From: Galaxea fascicularis
Taxonomy: Eukaryota; Cnidaria; Anthozoa; Scleractinia; Euphylliidae
Direction: 5' to 3'
DNA: 64,000 nucleotides
Assembly: GCA_948470475.1 (NCBI GenBank)
Contig: OX419342.1
Coordinates: 22,110,077-22,174,076 of the forward strand
A model generated the notes under the pieces. The model saw nothing but the letters and a program-made list of their open reading frames with translations. It ran no database searches and was not told the origin of the DNA. Positions 48,101-57,849 of the stretch are shown here, piece after piece. Positions within the stretch are counted from its first letter, which is position 1. Every line of letters begins with the position of its first letter. Position numbers and translations under genes: made by a program.

Positions 48101-51100
48101 AACAAGATGTCGTGCCACCCAACTGTCAGCCGTCTCCTTCCCCTAGCCTACAGGGGGTGCAGGCGGGCCCCATGTGGGTTAGGGAGAGAAGACGGCTGAC
48201 ATTTCAGACTAACCAACTCTTGGTATTTAAGAAAACTTCCTATATAAAAAAGAGGGTAACTACAATCCCAATTCCTCGAGAATGCGAGAGAGTTAAGCAC
48301 TAAAGAACCTGAGGGTTGGCTTAAGGTTGGGGAGTGGGGTAGATATGTGCAAAAGAAGAAGATTTACCTCCCCCCCCCACCACGCCCCCCATTCCTATTG
48401 ATGGTAGTTTTTCAGTGCTAACGCCGAGAAGTTACGTCTGCTCATCCTCGGATATTTTTCGAGTATAGCAATTGCTCAAATAGAAAACACAAACAGTATA
48501 CACACGCTAAGTTTATTCCAGAGCCACAGTATTGCCCAGGGCAAAAATTTTGTGAGGAAACTCTACCCTCCAATCACAAAGAGCTTCCAAGCTGAAAAAC
48601 TATTCTAGCGAAGTAAATTCGAGATTGATTGACAGTTGTCTCCCTAAAATCCTGGAGAAGTTCAACGCGCTAAGTTTTCCCAACGCAAAAAAATTACTTT
48701 TAGACAAACCAACCCAAGATTAACCCCGATCTACAAAGGTTCAACGGGGTCATTGCGTTGAAAAGCAGAATATAACGATACAGGAGCCCATATTTATGGG
48801 CTCCTGAACGATAAAACTCACCAATAGGAATTTCAAGTTTGCAGTCTGGTGTTTTGTCATACCCACGACTTCGCATATCATCCTCACCTTACAAAAAAGC
48901 GAAATTACGAATAAACTAATGAGATAAATAACACGCAACCGAGAATTGATAAATTCAGACCGTTAACATTGCCGGATTCTGGCGAGAGAAAATCATATCT
49001 TGGGAGCAAAATAATATTAGAGAGCTTCATACTTAATTAATTACTCCCCATTAGGGGCTTTTCAGGGACAATCAAATACAAATGACCAAAAGTGACTACA
49101 GAGTTAAGAATTCCGGCTGACGGCAGACAGACTCTTGTTGAACAATGCTGACAACGGGCAACGGTATTTCAAAATACAAATTCCCGCCATTGTAACTTCT
49201 TTGCGATTATTCCAACTCGTTTAGCTTGCACAATGTGGGCCAAGTATGCAGGAAATAAATCACTAGAAAAAGCGTAAAAGTTGTAAAGAGAAACGGAAGA
49301 AAAATTCATCCTCGTGCGCTCCAAAAAACCTTGAAAATTATCTGGTCATTTCACTGTTGCTTTGCAAGGGACGGCAAAGAATTGTAACAAAATGTACAAC
49401 GCATAAGGAGGGTGACTGCTTTTGGTAGTTACTGCAATCGTTTTTGGAGTTATCTTTGTTAAGACTGATACTTCTGCATGCCACCCACCATAATGGAATG
49501 ATTTGTCTCAAAAAAACAGCGTTTTGGAAACCACGTTGACGTCAACTAGTGATGTTTTCAATAAACTTATGGTATGGCATTGATCATTTACGAAGGAGTC
49601 ACATGAGGTGCTGGAGCGGGGGCTTCTCTTAGCATGGAGCCATTTACAGCTTCTTGCTCCAAGACTCCAAGATGAAAACTGGTAGCCAATGGTAGCAAAG
49701 GCCTGAGATCTCATTTAAAGGAGAAGAGTTCAGTTTCTCAGACTAACCAAGGAATGGTATCCCTCTGTTTTGTAGTTTCTCTCGTAGAATTAACTCGTAT
49801 TCATACCCAACGGACCTCACACAATCGTTAAGGAAAGCAACAAGCCTTTTCTTATATCAAGACAGCTAGTGTGCAACTATTTTCAGTTAAACTTGTCATT
49901 CACTGTTTCCTTTGTCTATTCTTGTTTCCAAGTTGTTTCATACACCCTTATTCAAGCTACGTATATGGGTACAATGGATCCCCAAATTCAGTGTTCATTC
50001 TAGGGCGCGTTTTCGCGCAATTTGCGCAGTTTTGTGGCCTACTGGCGCAAAGGAATTGTTACTGTCCGTCACCTGTGTCGCACTTTATCGCCGACTTGCC
50101 TTACTTTAAAATCTGTAAAGTTTGCTGTTACTTCCATTCGCCGAGTGGAAGGCAAAATAAGGAGACGGTGTGATAAATGTATCGCACTGTGTATTTGTTG
50201 TTTTAATAGTTTTAAGTTCAAACGGAAAAATTGACCCATTTTCTCAATGATGTTGGAAAAATGTCTCTTCTCATTTGTCAAATATCCCCATTTTTTAAAG
50301 GCAGTGGGACACGTGTTTCAATAGGGACAATTTCCAGAATGGGCACTGCCCAAAATAACGCACCCCGTTATAACGATTTATATAATTACTGCGATAATAC
50401 GTGCACTCTTTTGATTAATCAAAAACCTATGGTTTATTGTAGCGGTGAACTCATACAAAACTGTATGAGAAAAAAAAAGAAAAGTTTTCTTTCTAGGAAA
50501 TTATTTCATGAAAGCAATACATCGCATTTTCAATGGTTCCAAGCGTGACAAACCCACTTGGGATGTTGGGAGAGCGTAGATCAAAAGAAGTGTTCATGTG
50601 TTAGATATTCTCACCAAACCCCACCCTAAAAATTTTAATACCCCGGTCACGAGTACTGTAGCTTTAAAGGATACCGTTTGATGTTGTCTATCAAAGGGCC
50701 ATAGTTGGGGTCGTTGAGAATGCACTGAAAGAAAAATTTAGCACTTTGTTAGGACAGGGGCTAACCAAGTACAGCTGTACTTTAGCCATAAACAATAATA
50801 ATAATAATAATAATAACCCAAGACCTCCTGGTTGTCAGTCTGATGGCTAACCATCCACCCACGCTGCCTCTCAATGTAATAAAATAGAGAAGAGAATTGA
50901 TTATCAAATTTTCAAATTGTTACCTGGCGCACTTCATTAGCAAGTGTTTTGTCTTCTATAAGGGAGAGAGGGTCTTTCATCATCTGGCTTACGACTCCTT
51001 TAGGAGCTGAGATCAGAGAAAGCAACAGAGTCACCAGGTTGAATGGTAAGCAAATAAAAATATAAATTTTAAGAGGAGAAACAAGGATTCAGGGACATGT

Positions 51101-54100
51101 CGTTCAGGAAGGCATTAAATCAGTTCTCATGAGGATTTGGCATCCAGTGTTAACCACTGTACCTACAATAAATTCTTATTCAGTTGGCAAATTAGGGTAC
51201 TAGAAGGCAAAATAAATAAGCTTTTGCTTGTCTTACACAGGCTACCTACATTAATTTAATTTATGAATTCCAGAGTTTAATGATAGCTCCACAGGTGGCT
51301 CATGCAGCTGGAGTTAAACACAGCTCTTTGCTAGGACATAACTACAGCAGTAGAAGCATTGCTACCCCTGCAGTCAGATGGAATGATAGTTAAGGGTGCG
51401 ATGTAAGGAACTCATCTATATGCATGAAATGGTACATGACTACTAATATCTCACATTTTAATATCGATTGCAATGACACTATATGAGATGAATATTATGA
51501 TACTTTATCATTGTCCAGAGTGCCCTTTCTTCAGGGAAGAGTCCAAGCTATATGTATGCAGAGAATACAGAAACTGCTGACATAGATGATCTGGGCCAAG
51601 TTCCTTGAAGCATTGCTAGTGCTAACCAAGGTTAAATACCATGACAACCTATAGGTTTTAACAGAACTTAACTGATGCTTCAAAGGACAGATTGTTCAAT
51701 ACATACCTATATGTACATAAGAACAAAAAAGGCAGGTAGATGGAGTAGAACATGGCACAAAAGTCCAATTTAATACAACTTGCATAACTGGGTAGTACCA
51801 GTATAAAGTGCATGGACATTCTGTTGGTTCCTCTATAACAACAAACACTGCTGAAGCAAAATAGTTGAACTTTTTATTTCATAACACTCACGGTTTTCTC
51901 CATGGTAACAAGTGTGGGAAAGATGCCTTTCAAGCACAATTCTTGCCAGAAGAGAATGAGACAAATCCACTTCCTCAGCAATTCTTAATAAAACTGGCTC
52001 CCTACAATCCTGTGTCACACCTGCCAAGTACCTAAAACAGTGAGGTTTAACCAGTATGATTGCGCTGAAGTATTGACTCCCTGAATGTTGCACTAAGTTT
52101 TCAGCCATTGACCACCTATAAGGTGCTAAATATTCACTCTGTTGTTGTCTCATTTCAGAAACCATCTGATCAAGACTGATCTCCTTGAATTTTGTTGGAA
52201 AGAATGCAACCTTGTGATTACCTTTGCTTGAAATAATGCAATTTTCTCACCTTTATTTCAGCACTATTAGGCTGAGTCAGCTCATTTATACATTTATTGG
52301 TTGTACACCCTTTCTCTACATCTATGACCTGGGTCTAAACATGGGCTGCAAAATCTAATTGGGATATTTATGGTATTGTAATGGCCATTTCATTTCTCAC
52401 CATTCAAGCCAGCCTTCATTTAATTCACAACATCCTAAGTCTCTGTAATGAATACCCACTTATCAGGGCTGCCACTACTTTTTCAAATAGGCAGAGATAT
52501 TATAGAAAAATACTGTAGCCAAGCATTCCGGCTGTTGTGGTATGATAAATATGCTGTTTTTCTATCAAAATAGATGAAGATCTTACTTAAAATATCTCTG
52601 GTAACTCCCTGGCCATAGCCCGCAATGACAGCCCCATCACTTGTCATATCAAGTTTAAGAACACTGCATGACTGACAGCTGAAAACACTTAAATAGTCTT
52701 ACTCGGTCTTAACCTTTCATAGTAATTTTCCATTATTTCTGGCTTGTGGTGCTTGTGATGGTTTTTTCGGGTCTTTTTCTACCAAAAGAAAAAATACTCT
52801 AAAGAAAAGATCACCACAAAGTGGTCAGCAGTAGTATTATGTCATAGAAGCAAACATCTGTTTAAAGGAACTCATACCTGATAATCTTGTGAGTGTATGC
52901 TGACAAGAGTATTATAAGTGACACTGAAAAATAAATTGACACAAAATTGAAATTACATGTAAGAGGAATTGAAATAACACCCCAGCAATGATGACATTAA
53001 TCTTCCACATAAAATTTTACAACAAAATGGATATGCTTTTCAATATTTGCAAGTTTGTGTAACTCAGCACACTGCTTTGGTACTCTGAGCTCCAATATAT
53101 AAGCATATGAACTAACAAATGTTATAGATTACAGTATGATCAATATTGGGAAGATTTGCACAAAGCTCCATACATTAATTATACATTCATTTTGTGACTC
53201 AAACACTACTTGGTTTTGGAACAGGGTTACTACGAAAGTGATGCATGTATTAAAAGACCTTGTTAGGGTTTCTGACACAAATGCTTCGAAAAAAACAGTG
53301 TTTATATGGGAATTCCGATGTCAAATAACTTGTAAAACCTTTGAATGTAGAAAAATCTATGAATTGGAAACTGAAGTTACCAACCAAAGGATTTTAATGT
53401 GAAAATCTGAGGTTCCCAACTGCTTTAAAATTCATCTGGTGGAATTTTTGATTTCTCATACATTTCTCTGTTCATTTGTCTAACATTTTTCCTGCAGATG
53501 CACAGGAAAAAATATAAAGACTGTTATTTCCAAAGAGATTGCCTACCCATCAAGATGGTGTGGGAAACCGTGACAAGGTCTTAGGGAGCTGTTCAGAAAT
53601 CTTTCTATATTGGCAAGCTTCATAGTAGCTTTCCATTTCTTCTGCCTTGTGATGCATGTGAATGACTACCATTCATTCTTGGAATGGGGTTAATATGAAA
53701 CTTATGCATGTATAATAATATTAATGTAAGGAGCTGTTCGGGAATCTTTGCTCAATATCTTTTGTTACAACATATCTAGATGTCAACCAAGAAGGACCGA
53801 TGGCTCAAACTTCCTACATCCACCTTCCCCACCCCCACCCCCACCCCCACTTTCCCTCATACAAAGACCCTGCCCCCTACTACAACCCCCTTTTCCCTGG
53901 GTCAAGCGCTCTGTTTTGCCCCTTCTTCCGATATGAGGAGATGAGAAATAAGCTCAAATATAAGTTCTAAACATACATTAGCCATTAGCAATAGCACTAC
54001 CCCTGAATAACATTCTGGTCCATGAACGGGCTGTCAGCCTATGGATTTTTGTGTCAGCCTCGGTGTAAAAACCTGACGAGGTTTTCTTTGTTTTATGAGG

Positions 54101-54398
54101 TATTGTTTTTCTGTACGCTGTTGTTTATAGTGTTTTGTTGTCTTTGTTTTACGTCACTCGCGAGCTTCGCAGGTTTTTACACCGAGGATGAGCCGGATTT
54201 TTAGTTTCTGTTTCCCAGTCTCTCGACTGCCACACGAGCAGCTAAAATTAATTAGGTGACGCGAATTTCTTCCTCCAATGTGAGCCGTTAGTTGTTTGAC
54301 ACTCACCCTGGAAACTGCAAGGCGATGGTTTTTAGACAGTCTCTTGAGCCATAGGTATGCATCGTGGTCAATATCTGGTTATAAATTTCGAGTTTCAT
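44677..54398 (-). CDS. CDIN1: CDAN1-interacting nuclease 1 homologue, complete, ten coding exons
   Basis: Homologue of human CDIN1 (C15orf41), a predicted PD-(D/E)xK nuclease that partners with codanin-1 and is linked to congenital dyserythropoietic anaemia. Exons in coding order (minus strand, listed by plus coordinates): 54307-54398, 52878-52923, 52714-52778, 51892-52031, 50924-51006, 50675-50724, 49748-49815, 48822-48887, 47710-47815, 44677-44812. All have GT-AG borders and phases that join without a break, giving 852 nt, 283 aa (human about 281). The ATG at 54398 opens [12 protein letters not shown]; an in-frame upstream extension is not needed. Key blocks are ENYYERYLAGV (~residues 64-74), GYDKTPD (190-196, the TPD signature) and [12 protein letters not shown] (211-222) with the E-x-K pair at Glu214/Lys216, then [13 protein letters not shown] and ELDCNRERG near the C terminus. 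The last intron (44813-47709) is filled with mobile elements. No clear polyadenylation signal was seen downstream. Confidence 0.95.
44986..45303 (-). repeat. tRNA-like tandem unit with 77-bp direct repeats
   Basis: Two near-identical 77-bp segments, 44986-45062 and 45227-45303, start ATGCATATGAA.GAAATCATA and end GTCGCAGTTGTGATCGCAA. They are 241 bp apart and enclose a minus-strand tRNA-like gene. This is one full period plus one flank of a tandem repeat whose unit contains a tRNA-like sequence. A related copy in the other orientation is at 63395-63570, and a flank-only scrap is at 38520. Confidence 0.8.
45100..45176 (-). tRNA. tRNA-like pseudogene with disrupted anticodon arm
   Basis: On the minus strand GGCTTCA pairs perfectly with TGAAGCC as an acceptor stem. 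The D arm (GCTCAGTTGCTAGAGC) and T arm (ACGGG TTCAAGC CCCGT) are intact. The anticodon arm is expanded (CGCACCGGAAAAAGGTCGCG), so no normal 7-base loop forms. The B-box-like GGTTCAAGCCC is kept. Probably a repeat-borne tRNA pseudogene rather than a working tRNA. Confidence 0.6.
45613..46799. mobile_element. Inverted-repeat DNA element split by a Penelope-like retroelement
   Basis: The left end TACAGTGGAACCCGATTAAT, then ACGGGCACC and GTCCGTATTATCCGGGTGTC, matches the reverse complement of the right end (GTCCGTTATAAGCGGGTGTC, then GGGGTTTCACTGTA). TA is present at both termini. About 45713-46450 between the ends is a Penelope-like relic, annotated separately. The remaining right part (46480-46780) again carries GTCCGTA..GCGGG motifs. 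The TA target and CAGTG.AACCC start fit a pogo/Tigger-like MITE, but that assignment is tentative. Confidence 0.7.
45704..46255 (+). pseudogene. Penelope-like reverse transcriptase, C-terminal fragment
   Basis: Encodes [40 protein letters not shown] and [13 protein letters not shown], then a frameshift near 45892, then [52 protein letters not shown] and [14 protein letters not shown]. The [22 protein letters not shown] and [14 protein letters not shown] signatures are those of Penelope-type elements as I know them in cnidarians. The RT catalytic core and the GIY-YIG endonuclease are not visible, and the frame is broken, so it is dead. It sits inside the last CDIN1 intron, antisense to that gene. 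Confidence 0.75.
47110..47253. mobile_element. Short MITE with TAGAGTGTTTTCACTC ends
   Basis: TAGAGTGTTTTCACTCATGT at the left and GTCATGTGAAAACACTCTA at the right are inverted repeats enclosing about 100 bp. TA at both ends fits a TA-target insertion. It abuts the next inverted-repeat element without a spacer. Confidence 0.75.
47253..47566. mobile_element. Fold-back element with ~90-bp inverted arms
   Basis: The left arm (ATTGGCCGTTCCGAAAATCA, AAAGGGAACTGGGGCGAGTT, ATCGATAAATTGACACCATC to about 47345) and right arm (47475-47566) are nearly exact reverse complements, with a ~130-bp centre lacking coding content. It shares its first bases with the end of the preceding MITE. Confidence 0.8.
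48126..48201. repeat. Imperfect inverted repeat in a CDIN1 intron
   Basis: GTCAGCCGTCTCCTTCCCC and GGGAGAGAAGACGGCTGAC are near reverse complements around a GC-rich centre of about 40 bp. Confidence 0.7.
48781..48806. repeat. Perfect 12-bp hairpin next to CDIN1 exon 8
   Basis: CAGGAGCCCATA, TT, TATGGGCTCCTG. It lies 15 bp beyond the 3' border of the exon at 48822-48887, i.e. just inside the intron past the splice donor. Confidence 0.9.
50794..50816 (+). repeat. (AAT)n microsatellite
   Basis: Seven to eight AAT triplets in the intron between CDIN1 exons 5 and 6. Confidence 0.95.
51592..51690. mobile_element. Degraded copy of the 57.3-kb hairpin MITE
   Basis: Shares GGGCCAAGTT, TAGTGCTAACC, AAATACCATG.CAACCTATAG and TGATGCTTCAAAGGAC with the hairpin element in SRD5A1 intron 3, but with more mismatches. 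It lies in the CDIN1 intron between exons 4 and 5. Confidence 0.5.
53829..53852 (+). repeat. (CCCCCA)n microsatellite
   Basis: Four hexamers of CCCCAC/CCCCCA in CDIN1 intron 1, explaining a proline-rich open frame here. Confidence 0.9.
54056..54200. mobile_element. Small inverted-repeat element in CDIN1 intron 1
   Basis: CTCGGTGTAAAAACCTG at 54059-54075 and its exact reverse complement at 54170-54186 flank about 95 bp. The match may extend a few bases outward (GCCTCGG / CCGAGGATGAGCC). No coding content. Its right end is about 200 bp from the CDIN1 start codon. Confidence 0.65.
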
Positions 54399-54513
54399 CG
54401 CAAAACAAAACGAAGTCACAGCAAAACTATCCGAATGCAACTTCCCGCCACTAGTCTTAGTAACCACGCGATTTACTGAGTGACCGCGCGTCTTCCAACA
54501 CACAAGAAACAAC
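54399..54513. promoter_or_regulatory. Putative bidirectional promoter between CDIN1 and SRD5A1
   Basis: Only 115 bp separate the CDIN1 and SRD5A1 start codons, so both 5' UTRs and core promoters must overlap here or lie inside the neighbouring gene. I see no TATA box on either strand. A TTCCCGCC string at 54442-54449 resembles an E2F site, and the segment has more CG dinucleotides than the surrounding introns. Shared promoter use is inferred from geometry; the E2F match is a short motif and could be chance. Confidence 0.6.
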
Positions 54514-57500
54514 ATGACCTCTCTTCCGTCTTCTCTTCAAGATTTTGACGAGCTCCAGTTTATCTACATTGCATCCAGTGTGATGATATTTACTGCAGTG
54601 ATCGTTGCAGTCTGCTTGATATTTCTAAAAGCCGAATACGGGCGATACTTCTCATTAAATTCAACGCAAAAATACGGTTTTGGAGTGAACGCCAGAGTTG
54701 CTTGGTTTGCGCAAGAGTTACCTGCGTTTGTTGTTCCTTGTGTTGTGGTCTGTTACGCCCGCAAAGATGTCTTTGGATTCACTCCTAATGCAATTCTGCT
54801 TTCCTTCCTGCTACTGCATTACGCTCACAGGTAAACAAGGGTAATTTTGAGTCAGGCTTTAACAATAAATGCAGCGCACAGGCGATGCGTAATTACGCAA
54901 TCTTTTAGCGGGGCTGGGGTGGCGGTGAGGGGGGGTGGAAAGTAGGGAGTTTGATGTCTCCACCTACTATAAAATTTGGAGATTTCCCTGTTGGTGCTAT
55001 CTTCTAATGTAACTTAAGGGCCATTTGTTTGTAATTATCAGTAAGCTGCATGGCTAGAGATGTTGACTGGATATGTGATTTTTCATACATGTTAAGCTTG
55101 AATATCATTCACATTTTAGTGTAGGAAAGGTCATGGCCTCAAGTTCAGAGGCTGAAGTTAGTGGAACAGAATGGGATGCAGGGTTCTCAGTAAAAGCCGG
55201 CGAATTCCGCTGCCTGTCAAGACGAAAGTAGCCGCCTGTGCTGGCTATGAAATTTGCCTTTGTGTGCCTCCGGGCAGAAGTTTAGCCGCCTATAAGTATT
55301 TCTGGGCCGTCTGACAAAAAAACTTCTGAGAACCCTGGGGATGAGTTTTAAGAAATATAGTTACTTCTGTTAACTTTTCGTTGATCAATAGTGAATTCAC
55401 TGAGATTAATTTATTTCAGGTCTTTGATTTATCCCTGGCTCATCAAAGGTGGAAAACCAACTCCTGTTTTGTTGTTGTGCATGGCTTTTCTCTTTTGTAC
55501 CTTGAATAGCTACCTACAGGCAAGACATTTGACTAGATTTGCTTATTATGATGTGACGTGGCTATCTAACTCCTGCTTTATCTGTGGTGCTATACTGTTT
55601 TTCACTGGAATGGCAATCAATATTCATTCTGATCGTACCTTGCGCAATCTGAGGAAACCTGGTGAAACAGGTTACAAGATTCCTCAAGGTAGGTTATTGG
55701 AATTCCATAAAAAAACTGCTGTAAAATAACTACCTGTACATAACTGGTAAATGTCAATGACAAACCTCTATTGTGAACACTTTAGTGAAGTCTATTTCAT
55801 ATTTTGGGCTCAACTTAGTAAAAGATATTTCCATGATAAGAATACAGCAGAGAGACCTGACAAGGGAGGCAACAACAGTGGATTTGAATTTCTGGTACCT
55901 AACCTTCTTCACCTACTTTGTACTTCTTTTTTAATAGTTCCTTTCTCATTTGTGGTCCCCTTACAACAAATTATCATGCAATATTGCAAAATGTTCCCAG
56001 CTTCTCCCAGTTCCCATCACTTCAAAAATCTAAGTGTCTTTCACTTCCTCTCTTATCTTCTATTAACCTCCCATCCCTCATAATCCCCAATTACCCAAAA
56101 CTTCACCCCCTCCCCCCACAGCTGGTCCCATAGTTTTGTTTTAAAAAAAGATCTACATTTAATTTTGCAAGAACAAAACCTAGAAAAGACTCTAATTGAA
56201 CAGTCTTTGTCTTCTCCACTTCCGTTTTCCAGGTGAAATCCATCTGATAGTAAGTTGAGGTATATGACCATGAACTTTCAGACAAATGCATGTGACTAGA
56301 ACATTAGCCATGGAGGAAGGAGGGTAGCTACTTCTTATCTATAAAAGCAAATGGTTTGGCATGCTTATTTTCAGGCTACTCTGAGCTACAATAACCAGTA
56401 AACCTGGCTTCATCCCCCTCTCCTTCTCACCCTCTTGGAACAAGTTACTTATGATTTGACCTCTTCATCATTCTCAGGGGGTATGTTCACTTATGTATCT
56501 GGTGCCAATTTCTTTGGGGAGATAATACAGTGGAGTGGCTTTGCATTGGCATGTTGGTCACTACCAAGCTTAGCATTTGCTGTGTTTACTGCCCTTAATA
56601 TCGGACCAAGAGCTATTCAACACCACAAGTAAGTTGACAAGCTTTTTTTTTTTTCATTCTTACTCATTCTTATCCCTGATCAATTCATTTGTTCTCATGG
56701 TCCATTTGTTTGAATAAATAGCTATATATGTATTCCATGGAGAAATGAGATGCTGATCTCTGGTGGGGCTAAAAGAATTCCTTTCAGTAATCTCACTATA
56801 TTATGATCCATATCTGACGTCTTTTGACTACTTTTGTTTAAAATGTTATGGATATATGATATGATTTCTGAGTGAAAGTTACTGCAATGTAGTCTGTCTC
56901 TGGCTCCTTCCCAAAATATGAAACAGACAAAATAATATTAATAATAATGATAAAGTACATGAAGCAAATTGGCATGAAAGTGAGTTTGGAAGTCATCCAG
57001 AAAACAGCATTGCTGGGGACAGCAAAGATGTTAAGAAAAGTACTGTCCCTGTAAGAAGAAGGAAGAGAGAGACCTGGGACCCGAGGTGACTTGTTGTAAC
57101 CCCCTCCCAAGGACTATAAACCAGGCCAAATATCCTGCCTGAGTCTGTAAGGAATGGACGTAATAATAATGATTAATATTTTTTGGGCTCAAATTAATAT
57201 GTGAAAACCTTTGAAGATTCACTTAACTCTATTTACTCATATTCATTTCCTCCTGATAGTTTGAGTTATTCTCCACACTGTTCTGCATAAGTTTCTATGG
57301 TAATTGTGAGGAGAATTTGTTAAACAATCAAGGTCAATTTGCTCAAAGCATGGTTAGTGCTAATCATTGGTTCAGTTGTATTAAAACCTATTGGTTGCCA
57401 TGGTATTTAACCTGGGTAAGCGGTAATCATGCTTTGAGCAACTTGGCCCAGGACCTCTGTTCCTTGTTGATCACTTCCTTCTTTCTCACAACCTTTATGT

Positions 57501-57725
57501 TTGATTGCACAGTGTTAGTATAATGAGAAATTGAGGATAAAGGGTTAAGTATTTCATTAACTTTGTTTGAATTTCAAACATAAATCTTTTTTGGAGGATA
57601 TATGATAAGTTTGGATTCTGAAGCAAATGACATCAATGCTTTCCTCTTTTTTTTCCAGGTGGTACCTGAAAAAGTTTGAAGATTACCCAAAGACACGGAA
57701 AGCTGTTATTCCGTTTATTTTATAG
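54514..57725 (+). CDS. SRD5A1: Steroid 5-alpha-reductase 1 homologue, complete, four coding exons
   Basis: Predicted to reduce the delta-4 double bond of 3-oxo steroids using NADPH, as a polytopic ER-membrane enzyme. The coding exons I place are 54514-54830, 55420-55688, 56478-56628 and 57659-57725. All introns are GT-AG, the phases match, and the joined frame is 804 nt (267 aa; the human protein is about 260). Visible family marks are the QELPAF motif with Glu68 (equivalent to the active-site Glu of SRD5A2), the HRSLIYP block across the exon 1/2 junction (~105-111), a NIHSDRTLRNLR cofactor-binding block (173-184), GYKIPQGG (190-197) and a conserved C terminus ending in IPFIL. Hydrophobic stretches near 17-38, 90-103, 122-135 and 157-172 fit a multi-pass protein. 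Exon 2 appears to combine what are separate exons in vertebrates. An AATAAA lies at 57786. The gene is head to head with CDIN1. Assignment to SRD5A1 rather than a common SRD5A1/2 ancestor is by overall resemblance. Confidence 0.95.
55178..55340. repeat. Short inverted-end repeat in SRD5A1 intron 1
   Basis: AGGGTTCTCAG at about 55180 and CTGAGAACCCT at about 55328 enclose GCC/CGCC-rich sequence (AGCCGCCTGTGCTGGCTATG, GTAGCCGCC, TTAGCCGCCTATAAG). I recall this as a dispersed coral repeat; it lies wholly within the intron. Confidence 0.55.
56930..57190 (+). mobile_element. LINE 3' end with AAT-rich tail, in SRD5A1 intron 3
   Basis: Encodes IQKTALLGTAKMLRKVLSL, the last residues of a LINE protein, then a 3' tail with GACCTGGGACCCGAGGTGAC and ACTATAAACCAGGCCAAATA. 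It ends in AATAATAATGATTAATA near 57165. Only the terminal part is present. Confidence 0.6.
57332..57450. mobile_element. Hairpin MITE in SRD5A1 intron 3
   Basis: GGTCAATTTGCTCAAAGCAT at the left is mirrored by ATGCTTTGAGCAACTTGGCCC at the right, with GGTTAGTGCTAA and ACCTATTGGTTGCCATGGTA between. A degraded relative lies at 51592-51690 in a CDIN1 intron (GGGCCAAGTTCCTTGAAGCA, TAGTGCTAACCAAGGTTAAA). Confidence 0.65.
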
Positions 57726-57785
57726 TGACAACAAATCAGATCAAAGCGAATGATTGATGTTAGCTTTTTACAGAAAGTATCTTAC

Positions 57786-57791
57786 AATAAA
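57786..57791 (+). terminator. Polyadenylation signal of SRD5A1
   Basis: AATAAA 61 bp after the stop codon, followed by a T-rich stretch (TTGTTATTTTGTTTCTTTCT). Confidence 0.7.
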
Positions 57792-57849
57792 TTATTGTTT
57801 ACAGAGTAGTCCATTTGTTATTTTGTTTCTTTCTTTTGCGTTTTCCTGT

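Noticed and set aside
51833..52165. 110-codon minus-strand open frame as a separate gene
   Set aside because: Only 51892-52031 is coding, as exon 4 of CDIN1; the rest is read-through of splice sites into introns.
54022..54204. 60-codon frame with a hydrophobic stretch
   Set aside because: It lies on an inverted-repeat element in CDIN1 intron 1.
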